Below, in pieces: positions 34,465 through 44,312 of a DNA stretch of 64,000 nt. The DNA is from Glaciozyma antarctica PI12 (taxonomy: Eukaryota > Basidiomycota > Microbotryomycetes > Kriegeriales > Camptobasidiaceae): positions 1,133,103 through 1,197,102 of the forward strand of contig KZ627158.1 in NCBI GenBank assembly GCA_002917775.1. Reading direction: 5' to 3'. Position 1 is the stretch's first letter; each line of letters starts with the position of its first letter. Both the position numbers and the translations under genes were made by a program. The notes beneath the pieces are model-generated. The model worked only from the letters and a program-made list of their open reading frames with translations, had not been told where the DNA came from and searched no databases.

Positions 34465-37145
34465 ATGACCAGCAACATGGCCAACGACGACCTCGAAGCG
34501 AAAGGATCTGCTCAACACTTTGAGAAGGAGTCGATCAGCAACAACTCTCCGCCGCTCGATCGCTCTCTCTCCGGCGATGGGAACGAACCTGCTATCGTCT
34601 GGCAAACATGGTTCGTCGTAGCAGCTGCTGGCAAACATGGGTCGTCGTAGCAGCTGCTTCCCTAAACTGTATCTACTACGCTCCCCCTTCGCCGAGTCGC
34701 TGCTGATCTTTCCTCTCACAGATACCGCCTACGCCCTCATCCTCACTGCCTCCGGCTTCTGGGCCGGATCCATCGTTGGCTCCGTCGGTGGGGCCTCAAT
34801 CCGCCTCTGGACCGCGCAAGCTTGGATCCCCGTATCAGCTATCCTCGCTCCTCCCCTCGCTCGAATGGGCGATAACGTCGGTCGGCGCTGGGTGTGGCTC
34901 ATCACGCTCTTTGTGGCGTACTCGGCAACTTCCTCTTCGCTGGTGGGAAGAATATCGGCATGGTCATCGTTGGTATTTGCTTTTGGGGGATTTGCTTCGG
35001 GAATGCGGTGCGTTTTCCAACCTTTCTCTGCGGACTTCGAACGGGTGTTGAGCTCGCTTCGCAGGGTAATCTCATCGCTATTCCCGCCGAAGTCCTGCCA
35101 CGCAGGCACCGTGGAACTGCTGCAATGGCCCTCCAAATCGGCGGGTACTTCGGTGAGTCGTTCGCAGCTTTGTTCTCGCCCGACCGCTTCGTCTGCCATA
35201 GCCACCGCAGTTTTTTGAGCACCACTGATCGTGCTCGCGCCCAGGGACCACCATCGCTCTCCTCGGCGGCGCGGGCATGATCATCAACGTCTCACCCCAA
35301 ACAGGCTCCGGCTGGCGTGCCATCTTCTGGTTGACCGGCGGCGTCCACGCTCTCGTCTTCCTCCTCGTCTTCATCTTCTACCACTCAGCTCCAGTCATCA
35401 ACCCAACTGGAGCCTCGTACATCTCTCAACTCTTCAATTTTGATGTTGTGGGGACAGCACTCTTTGCTGCGTCGTTGTTGCCGCTGTTGATGGTGAGGTC
35501 TCGCTACGTCGTTCGCTGCGCGTGTGCTGAAGTGCTCGGTTGTCGCAGGGTCTCATCTGGGGTGAATGACTTCTCTGCGTCCACCGTAACATGGCTGACT
35601 TTTGATCTACCCCAGGTGGCGCCACATACGCCTGGAAGAGCGCACCCGTCGTGCGTCCGCCGCTCCATCCCATCCTCCTCGCCACCTGACAGCTCTCTCG
35701 CAGATCTCAACTCTTGTCATCGGTTTCGCTTTCATGGGAGCTCTCGCGATTCACCAGATTTGGATCAAGAAAGACGGGCTCTTCCACCACGGCGCCTTCA
35801 AGAACAGGGTATGTGTAGCGAGCGACCTTGCCAACTGCGGCTGCGACTGACCCGCTCTCGCTGCTCAGAACGTCGTATTGTGCATCGTCGCAATCGGAGT
35901 TGAAGGATTTGCCTAGTTCGTGGCTCTCCCTCCTGCGAGGGTCGTCGCGAACAGTGCATCGCAGCATCGTTTTCAACGGGTTCCTGGGGCAGGAGACTGC
36001 GGTCCTCTTTGACGCTTCTCCCTACGGCCTCGGACTGAGGTTCTGCGCATTCATCTGGAGGTAAGCCGAGAACTATGAGCTCGAGATCCTCGCTGACTTG
36101 CTCCTCCTCCCTCCAGCGCGGCAGTCGGGTCTGTAATCTGCGGAACCATCGCGTACCGCTACCGATGCCTCAACGAGCTTTTGATGTGAGCTTCCTGTTC
36201 AAATTTGAGAAGCTAGTGAGCTGATACAGGACTTGCAGCGGTGGATTCGCCCTTTTCCTGGTTGGCGTGATTGGGCTCGCTACTGTCAAGCCTGGGAGTG
36301 GGAAAGCCATCATCGGTGCGCATCTCGCCACTGCCTCTCTCGATGCAGTTCTGATCCTGTTGGCAGGGGGGACTGTTCTCTCTGGCTTCGGAACCGCTGC
36401 AGCGTGAGCTCCTCCTTCCTCGGTCCTCGGTCGCCTACTGACAGGAAATATCGCAGGATCTCGTTGTTGTTCGCCGTCGTACAGCTCAGTGTCGAACCCG
36501 AGTTCACTGGGATCGTCTCAGGGTTGATGGTTGCTGGCCGCGTGCGTTTATTCTCTCGCTGCGAAGCTCCCAGCTCACGCTTCTTTCGCAGAACTTTGGC
36601 GGCAGCGTCGGCCCTGCAGTCTGCGTACGTCCTTCCCGCCTTTTTCCTCAACAGTAAGCTAACTCGACGATCCTCAGAACGCCGTCTTCACGAGCAAGAT
36701 CACCTCGTCCCTCCCATCTTACATCGCCCGCGCCGCCCTCGGCGCCGGACTCTCCAGCGACTCGGTACCCGCTTTCACCGCCGCCGTCGCCGGAGGGAAT
36801 ACGACTCTCGCCTTGCTTGACCCCGTCGTCACGCCTGACATCCTTGTTGCTGGAGGCCAGGCGGCTTTGGAGGTGTACGCTTACGCTTTTCGATTTATCG
36901 TGCGTCGCCTTTTTCTCGGGAGGAAGGGAGAGCTGCTGATGCGCTTGGGAGCAGTGGATCGTTGTGCTTCCTTTTATCCTTTTTATGTCGCTGATTGCGT
37001 GCATCTTGATGCACATCGTTCGCCATGAGATGGATCACGGTGCGTTCGCTCCATCTCGCTAGTTGACTTTTGCTCATTCTTTTTTGATGCAGTTATTGAC
37101 CGACCTTTTGAGGCTCAGGCTCACGAGCTCAGTGATCACAAGTAG
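34465..37145 (+). CDS. TRI12-type major facilitator transporter, apparently frame-broken
   Basis: A 12-14 helix transporter related to fungal efflux and siderophore pumps. Visible segments: ALILTASGFWAGSIVGS, LARMGDNVGRRWVWLI, LGNFLFAGGKNIGMVIVGIC, AIPAEVLPRRHRGTAAMA, WRAIFWLTGGVHALVFLLVF, SPYGLGLRFCAFIW, LVGVIGLATVKPGSGKA, FTGIVSGLMVAGRNFGGSVG, IARAALGAGLSSDSVPAFTA and an ending VIDRPFEAQAHELSDHK. Thirteen or more exons, one only 13 nt (GLIW). Two problems appear. A 29-bp tandem duplication at 34599-34656 shifts the frame just before the first helix, and a one-base shift is needed near 34910. A stop-like TAG near 35915 is explained by an intron with a GTTCGT donor. The gene is either recently damaged or the assembly is wrong here. 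It heads the catabolic-looking cluster. Confidence 0.75.
34599..34656 (+). repeat. 29-bp tandem duplication inside the MFS gene
   Basis: Two copies, 34599-34627 and 34628-34656, differ at one base (GGTTCGTC versus GGGTCGTC). A single copy would read through VVAAASLNYTAYALILTASG into the first helix once the following intron (GTATCT donor, CTCACAG acceptor) is removed. Two copies shift the frame by two. I tested donors and acceptors within the duplication and none restores the frame. Confidence 0.75.
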
Positions 37146-37409
37146 GATAGGCTCGTTTTTGGGCGCAGGGTTGGCTGGGATGTACGGGAGAAAGAGCAAC
37201 TGTGAACTGTAAAAAAGATGGGATTCTGCACTTTGACTTCTTTGTCGCAACCTCCTCCCAATCATCTTCCTCACGCTCTCGAATCCAAAATTGGAACGGA
37301 TCCCTTCGAATCGAAAGAGAGAGACTCCGTCGCTCAGCTTCTTTCTCGGCAACTCGGCAACACCTCCCCCACACGTCGGCATCGCTCTTCAGCTTCGACC
37401 ACACCTCTG

Positions 37410-40400
37410 ATGGACGACAGTGCTTCGCCTCCACAGCTTAGCGATGCTGCTGCTCCACTCAATAAGGCTATCACTCGAGGTGAGCTCCTGGCTCTGTGCG
37501 GCCGGACTCTGCTGACCCGCGTGCCAGCACCTCGCGCCTGCCTTGGATGTCGAAAGGTACGCCGTCTTGTCGCTTGTCCCCGCACACCCAGAGCTGAGCT
37601 GAGCTTCTCGTAGGTCAAAAGCAAGTGCATCAACCTGGACAACCCTCCGTGCCAGGTGCGGCGGTCCCCATCCTCGCCCGCGCTCTTCGCTGATCCTGCC
37701 TCGCTTTCTCAGAGATGCACGAGATTCGGGACTGCGTGCGAGGTCATTCCAAGTCGCAGAGGAGCTGTAGCTCACTCCAAGCGGGACGATACGGTGTCTT
37801 CGAGCATTCGCAGGATTGGCGAGACGTTGGACGCTGTGGGTCGGACTGGGCGAGTGAACGGAATCACGCGCTGATGAGCTTACGCAGGTGCTTCGTACGG
37901 TTACAGGCGAGCCTGATGCTGGAACCAGCAACGCTCTCTCGTACCTCCCCAGCTTCGCCGCACCACCCTCTTTCCCCGCCGCCAGCACCTCGCAAACTCC
38001 GCTCCATCTCTGTCTCCATCTCTGTCTCCAAAATACGGCGAATTTGACTTCCTCCTCAACCCCGTTGCCACTGCGAGGGAAGCGTCGTCGGACGGCACTG
38101 GAACTCCGTCGGACGACTACCCTCTCGACGGAGGGCCGCTGGAACTTCTTGCGAAGGCGTCGAGGGAGCGCTTGCATGATGGAGCTGCGAACGTGGGTGT
38201 AGCTAGCGAGCGCTATTTTGACCGCAGTGAGTCCTTAAACTGAATTTCAGGCTCGGGCTAACGCAGCGAGACGCAGGCGGGACTGGCAAGTCGTCGAGCG
38301 TCGTCGCACTCGCCGAAGTACATTCGCTGCTCAATTTCGACCAAGTCGCGAGCCTCTTCAAGCTGTACGTTCTTCTCGTCAATCCAGAGATTCCGAGCTG
38401 ATTCTCTCCTGCTGGACACAGTTTCATGACCAAGATGAACGGTGAGAGGGTTCGTCGAGGAAACCGTTTTGACGCAGCTGAGCTCTTCGACCTCTTCGCA
38501 GTACACAGCATCATTCTGAACGAGCACTATCACACCCTCGCAAGGGTCGCAGAGCAATCAGACTTTCTCCTAACAGCCAGTGAGTTGCCTCGCATTCTTC
38601 TCTTCCGGTCACCTCGCTCATTCCTCCGAATCTCCCGCAGTCTGTGCTGCCGCGAGCAAATACCTCGCCACCACCGCTCATCTCGAAGCTCAGCTCACTG
38701 CTTTAACTTCGAAGCTTGCCTACCGCCCGCCTGGCCCGGAATGGCGATGCATCGAAACGATTCAAGCCTTCCTCATTCTGTGAGTTCGAGTCCACTGCTC
38801 ACCACCAGCGATGCTAACGAACTCCACTTCTCCACGCAGAGCAATATGGGGAACAGGTGCGCTTCTCCCCTTTGTGTTTCGCGCATGTAGCTGACGCTAG
38901 CGAGCAGGATCTCAAGTTCGCGTCGACTGCGACCCCCTCTGGTTCAACCTCGGAACAGCCCTTCGCCTCGCAATCGACATCAACCTTCATCGCAGGACAT
39001 TGCTCGAAGATCTTGTGGGGATCGTAGAGCTAGAAGAGATTCCGCAAGAGATCCTCAATCGAGAAAGGTGGGTCCCTCCTTCGCAACGCCTGGGTTTGGA
39101 GTCGTGGCTGACTCCTCTTTTCAGGACCTGGTAAGCAGATGTGTGACGCTTAAATGCGATTCAACTCACGCTCTTTTCGCGTCGTCAGGGTTCTGCTCTT
39201 CAGCTGTGATCGCAGGTACTTCCCGCAGATTAATCTCCAGCCTCGCGCCTACTGACCTATCTCCCAGCACGAGTGCGCAGCTCAATCGCCCTACGTCGCT
39301 ACCAGATAACTACCTCATCCAGGGAATATCTCGTACGTCGTCTCCGTCGCAGCCCGTCGCGATTGTGTCGCTGACGAGCTTTCCCGCAGAGTGGGGTTGG
39401 AGCGAGCCCGGGGACCGACCAGCGTATGCAGCGTATGCGGAGCTACAAGCTCTCTCGTCCAAGTTTTGTGAGTTCGCTGAGCTCTTCCTCTCTTCGCTGC
39501 CTCTGAAACTCCCCTCAATTCACAGTCGACGTTCAGGCCCGACAACTCGTCGCGCCCCATTTTCGACGGGCAGAATGCGAGTCGCTTCCCTTTTTTCGCA
39601 GCGTGAATGGGGCTAAAGAGGAGACTGCAGAGCTCCATTTTCACTGGGATCTACAAGGCGTTCGAGCGCGAGATCTCTGCGTGGTACACATGGTCGAATC
39701 GCGACTCGTCAGCAGGATCTCTTTCTCGTGTGGGGAGAAGCTGACCTCTTGCTCCGTCTAGGTGGGGAGTATGGCGGACGAAAAGCTGAACGCTCAGCAG
39801 GCATCGGTGGACTTCTACTACCACTACAACAACCTCCTTTTGTGCGCGTTTGGGCTCCAATTTGCTCTCGAGAAGTCGCCAGCCGACATTTCTGAACGAT
39901 ACAGCAAGGTTAGCCCTTCTTTGACGCTTACAAGTCCTCGGCTAAACCGGTTTCAGTGCCACACCTCTGCGACGCAGGTCATCGTTCTCGCTCGCCAACG
40001 TCTCGCTTCGTCCATGACCTATTCTCCCGAGTAAGCTTGACTTTATTCCCACCGTTAACGGCGTTGGTTAACCTCTTTTATCGCAGCGCCCACTTCCTCT
40101 TCTGCAGCTACGCCTGCGTTATGCTCCTGAAGGTTCGTCCCGCTCCTTGCGCTCCTCGTCTCCACCGTTCTAATCCTGTGCCAGCTCTCGCGCCTGCACG
40201 CTCTTCCAGTCGGCGTAAAGTACGACATCGCTGCCGTCGAGCTCGTCGACAGCTTCGCAATCTTCCTCGCCAGCATCGCCGTCGTGCGTTCCTCCCTCCC
40301 CCTTCCCAAGGTCCCACTCATCTCTCTCCTCATAACGCTCAACACACACCCAATCTCTACGCTCGTTTCCTCCACCAGCTGGTCGCTCAGCGCAAGCAGG

Positions 40401-40717
40401 GATCGACCGCTTCACCCGACAGCACCGCTCCCGCTCGCACCGAGCTGCAGTATTTTGACGAAGAGAATATTGATGCGGGCGGTACGCTACTTGGACGGGA
40501 CACGTTTAGTGGCTACCTTACTCCTATGCGGCATTCGAGGGCTGCGTCGGAGGATTGGCTGGCGTCGCTGTCTCAGAACGACGCCTTCATTTTCGGTCAG
40601 TTCTGCTTAATGCTCTATTCTGGGCGGAGGAAGCTGAAGTTGGAGCGCGCAGCTATGCCATCGGCTTCTTTATTGTTGGAGCATGGAGCGGACGGAAGCT
40701 GGGGAACGCAGCTGTAA
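37410..40717 (+). CDS. Zn2Cys6 fungal transcription factor
   Basis: A binuclear zinc cluster regulator with a fungal-specific transcription factor domain. The DNA-binding domain is assembled from three exons: ACLGCRK, then VKSKCINLDNPPCQ, then RCTRFGTACE, giving the Cys-x2-Cys-x6-Cys-x6-Cys-x2-Cys-x6-Cys spacing. The regulatory domain has EVHSLLNFDQVASLFKLY, LFAVHSIILNEHYHTLARVA, WRCIETIQAFLIL, LGTALRLAIDINLHRRTLLE, and a C-terminal DWLASLSQNDAFIF segment. About fifteen exons. I start it at 37410 (MDDSASPPQ); the frame is open further upstream but has no zinc-cluster context. It sits between the transporter and the enzymes of the 34-47 kb cluster, so it is the natural candidate regulator (inference). 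Confidence 0.85.
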
Positions 40718-40799
40718 ATTAGCGAGGTACGATGGAACGTGCTGTTTGTTTTCTCAGCGCATGATGCACCGTCTCAAGCTTCTCTTGATTCCACACCGT

Positions 40800-42212
40800 T
40801 CAAACTACCTTAGTCGCCTCCAGCATCGCATCAATAATCGCCTGCGTCGCCCTGACAGCCGGGAGCGAAAGTGGTTGAAGTCGTCTGCGAAGAGCGAGGT
40901 GTCAGCAAGGGAGTTCCAACATATTGCGCCAGCGAAATGGGTCTAGACTTGCACAAAGGAGTGGAAAGCACCAACAGCGAGCAGCGAGCCGACGGGCACG
41001 TCGACTGACAAGAGCTTGGCAATGTACGCCTGACCTTGGTCTCGAAGGCAGTCGAGTTCGGCATAGACGATGAATTGCGGTGGTGATCCTTTGAAGTCTT
41101 TAGCGTCGCTACGAAGGAGTCCAAAGTCGGCGGAGGTGTCGGGAGCATAGTACCGCACCGTCATGTCCGCGTCGGCGCGATTGAGAATCCTGCGCAGTTG
41201 CGAAGGTCAGTAGGGAGGTGTGAAGGGAAGGTCTTTTGGCGCACTGGTAGTGGGCGAGGGGGTGCCCTGCAGCCATGCTGGGATACAGATCGAAGCGGTC
41301 GTCCAGAGCTGGGGAATCGAGAACGACGAGCTTCGGGAGGACGGCCTCGTTGCGACGAGTGAGGCGCAAGGAAAGGACTGCCGCCAAGTTCGCTCCGGCA
41401 GAGCTCCCTCCTGAGATCAAAAAAATTTAAATAAGCTATTCAACGAGGCGAGAGAGGCAGGACGAACCGAGGATCACGCGATGAGAGTCAATCCCGAACT
41501 TCGACCCTTCCTCAGTGATCCAGTCGAACGCAGTCTGGAAATCGTCGATGGCTGCCAAACGATCCTTAAAACCAGAGCAAAGGGTTTGTGGGAGCCAACG
41601 CACCTGCAGGGAAAGGATGCTCGGGGGCGAGCCTGTAGTCGACGCTGAGAGCGGCGAAACCGGTTCGCACAACCTGCTCAAGCAGGTGACTATCGCAGCG
41701 AGGGTCAGCAAGCTCCTTTCGACTCCCTTCGTCAAGATACGCACTTGTCGTTGTCCGGCGAGCCAGCAATGAATCCTCCACCTGCGAGACGAAATCAGCG
41801 CGAAGGCCCTCGCATCTCGCATCAGCGAGACCTACCATGAGCCCACAGCAGCGTCGGCAACGTCTCCTCCCGCCTCAAAACTGGACGCAGATGTACAACA
41901 CGCAGTTTAGTTCCATCACTTCGCTCAATCGTGAGCTCGGAGAAGTCGATTTCGGCAGGCTTGGAACCCGGGCGTCAGTCGTTTCTTCGCGCGGACTTGC
42001 TGAGAGGACGCACGTCGAGAGGCTTCGGCTGGAGTGCCTTCATAATCTAGAAGCAAGTGGTCTCCGTCAGCTACATTCACGGAGAGTGGGAGAGGAGAGC
42101 GCACCTTGCGAATCCCGTCATCTGGATGAACGGTGGGATCGAAGCCGGGGAAGCGCTCGCGGAAGGCGCGGAGGTCACTGTGCAGGCGAGGCCACTTCTC
42201 GGCGAGACTCAT
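40800..42212 (-). CDS. Alpha/beta-hydrolase esterase of the hormone-sensitive-lipase type
   Basis: A serine esterase. The start at 42212 gives MSLAEKWPRLHSDLRAFRER. Then come GTKLRVVHLRPV, the oxyanion motif WAHGGGFIAGSPD, FAALSVDYRLAPEHPFPA, WITEEGSKFGIDSHRVIL, the nucleophile motif GSSAGANLAAVLSLRL, KLVVLDSPALDDRFDLYP, the acid-bearing FIVYAELDCLRDQGQAY, and GAFHSFV with the catalytic His. The last intron looks like GC-AG (40885-40952); with it the protein ends RATQAIIDAMLEATKVV. About eight exons. If the neighbouring monooxygenase makes aryl esters, this enzyme would be the one to hydrolyse them (inference). Confidence 0.85.
40885..40952 (-). other. Candidate GC-AG intron in the esterase gene
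   Basis: The exon ends TTTGT and the intron would begin GCAAGTCT, the textbook form of a GC donor, ending CTCTTCGCAG. This gives a natural helical C-terminus of 25 residues. The competing GT donor two bases upstream gives a different frame with a 17-residue tail lacking any pattern. It is inferred from protein sense only. Confidence 0.5.
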
Positions 42213-42525
42213 CGTGATCGGAGAGAGCAGGAGGGGCGGTGGAGAGAGAGAGTGAGCGCGGGAGGGAGGCGGTAATCGCTCCTTGACGCTACGGCTATTC
42301 GGGAGAGATGTTGCCGCGTGTGGGCAGCGGTGGCGCTGGAGGGAGGAAGGCGGTGAGAAGACTCCACAGATTCTGGATAAGCGTTCAGAGAGAGCGAGAT
42401 GGCAAGGCGAGAGAGAACGTGTCGCCGGACTCCGGTGCGAGATTTTCGTGTTCTCGAGATGCTCGTGTAAGTCATGAAGACTCGTCGCTTGCTGTTTCCT
42501 GGTCCGCATACCCAAGATAGTTCAT
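42213..42525. promoter_or_regulatory. Esterase promoter region
   Basis: About 310 bases between the esterase start and the stop of the next minus-strand gene. It holds purine-rich GAGAGAG tracts and a perfect 11-bp palindrome of CGG-N3-CCG type at 42425-42435. No gene seen. Confidence 0.4.
42425..42435. promoter_or_regulatory. CGG-N3-CCG palindrome upstream of the esterase
   Basis: CCGGACTCCGG, an inverted repeat around one base, about 215 bases upstream of the esterase ATG. Zn2Cys6 factors commonly bind inverted CGG triplets, and such a factor is encoded 2 kb away. The same 11-mer in reverse orientation occurs at 47818. Function is inferred only. Confidence 0.4.
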
Positions 42526-44051
42526 TCAAAGCCTCTGCAGCAGCGCCTCGATCGCCTCCTCGCTCACCGTCCTCCCATGCCAATCCTCCAGCTCCGCCAA
42601 CGCCTTCTTCGCAAACCCCCTCGTATCCCCCTGCTTAACTCCATACTCGCTCAACTTCGAGGTCAACCCCAGGTCCTCCACCAACTGCGCCACCGCCCGA
42701 CTCAAGATCCTAGCGGGGTGCAACTCTCCTTCGCGAGCCGGAGGAGCAGAGGACGAGTAGCTCTCGGGAAGGAAGCGGGCAGGGAGAGCTCCGACGGCTT
42801 GATCGAGGTGCTGGAGATCGCTGGGGGAGAGGACGCCGGGAGTATCGGCGAGGAGAACTAGGACGGGGGAGAGTGTCATGCAGGAGGTGATGCCGTGCGG
42901 GATTCTGCGAATTCATTAGTACGGCAGGGAGAAGGTGAGGAAGGATTAACGAGAAAGAAGCGCCGATGCGATGGCCTATGGCGTGCGATAGTCCCATTCC
43001 CATGGAGAACTGAGCGGGGGAGGTTAGCAGGGAGTTCCCGCGGCGAAATCGAGGCGGAGACGCCCTTGGGCTGTACCGAGGGATTCCCAAGCGGCGACCT
43101 GGAGCGCGGCACGAACTTCGAGGTCGTCTGGGCGCTCGCGTGAAGGGAGGAGGTAGGTGAAGAGGTCTCTGATGGCGGCGAGAGCGTTGGCTCGATTGAT
43201 CGGAGTCGCGGTGGGTCTATGGAATGTGTGTGAGTGAGGCGAATTTAGGCATGAGGAAGAGAAGACGCACCTGATCATGTTCTCAATCGAGTGGTCAACG
43301 GCGCGGAGACCTGCTGAGGTCCAAAGTCGCTCGGGGGTGTCGAGAGACAAGCGAGGATCCAGAACGACGAGCTATTCGGACTCTCGTCAGCCCGTATTCC
43401 GCGAGAGCAGTCGAACGGAGGGACGCGCCTTTGGAGAGATCTCGCGATCAATAACTCCGACCTTGGTGCCCTCCTCGTTCGAATACCCCGCGATGATGGA
43501 GAACTCGGCAGCGCTCAGAGTGGTCGGCAACGCGATCTGAGGAAGGTATCTTCCGTTCCGCTGGTTTGAGAAGTACGACATCGCTTTGCCAGCGTCAATC
43601 ACGCTGCCGCCTCCGAAGCCTAGCAAGGCAGTCGCGCCTGCTTTCTCGACGGCATCGAGTGCGAGCTCGATTGAGGCGATGGGAGAGTGCTGGCGGATAT
43701 CGCTGAAGGTTCCCTAGAAGCAGTAAGTTATTGTACGTTCCGACAGAGTGTTCCAGGTCAAACAAGGCTGCCAGCCGGGCTAATGGCTGTCATGTCTCGC
43801 GCTGAAGAGGAGGGACGAGGAACGGAGAGATGTACGCACGACGTATCGAGAGCCGAGCAGGGCAACAATCTCCTTGAGGTACGGGCTGTTGGCGAGCGAC
43901 TTGCTCGTGAGGACGAGGACTGCCGTAGCAGGCGGGACTGTGTAGGACGGTAGAGTAGGGACGGGAGAGTTTGGAGACTGTCACGGCCGTAGGAGATGGC
44001 GATGAGGCTGGTCGTCTGGTAGATGCCTGCTCCAGTAACGTCTGTCGTCAT
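42526..44051 (-). CDS. Iron-containing alcohol dehydrogenase, maleylacetate reductase-like
   Basis: An NAD(P)H-dependent group III dehydrogenase. The start at 44051 gives MTTDVTGAGIYQTTSLIAIS. Key parts: VLVLTSKSLANSPYLKEIV, LLGFGGGSVIDAGKAMSYF (nucleotide-binding), LPQIALPTTLSAAEFSIIAG, AGLRAVDHSIENMI and SMGMGLSHAIGHRIGASF followed by IPHGITSC (metal-site His residues). The order and the ALPTTLSAAE wording suit the maleylacetate-reductase-like branch, which reduces maleylacetate to 3-oxoadipate. Other group III alcohol dehydrogenases share the GLSHAIGH motif, so the substrate is not certain. About seven exons. It is divergent from the monooxygenase and in line with the esterase. Confidence 0.75.
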
Positions 44052-44312
44052 AGCTTCGAGGCGGCAGAAGCAGTCGAGGAGGAGATCGCGTTGAGACGAA
44101 AGTCCGGGGCTCCGTCTCTTCGCCCCGACGGTCTCGCGAGTGGCCGAATAGGCGCTTCTCTCTGCTCCCCCTTGCCGTTCTCGTGACTGATCCTAGCAAA
44201 GGCGATAGCCGAAGGCCCTCAAGTGCTAGTACCGCCAGAGGCCTGACTGCTCTCTCCCGTACCTCTCTCCGCCTGCTTCCTTGCTCCTCGACTTCTCCTT
44301 CGACGACACAGC
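44052..44312. promoter_or_regulatory. Divergent promoter of the reductase and the monooxygenase
   Basis: 261 bases between two start codons. It contains CGGGGCTCCG (CGG-N4-CCG) near 44114-44123 and several isolated CGG/CCG triplets. A shared promoter would favour co-expression of the two enzymes. Confidence 0.45.

Noticed and set aside
35900-35935. In-frame TAG in the MFS gene after VEGFA
   Set aside because: The TAG overlaps a GTTCGT donor; removing the intron to GCATCGCAG gives FAYIVFNGFLGQETAV, a normal helix, so it is not a break.
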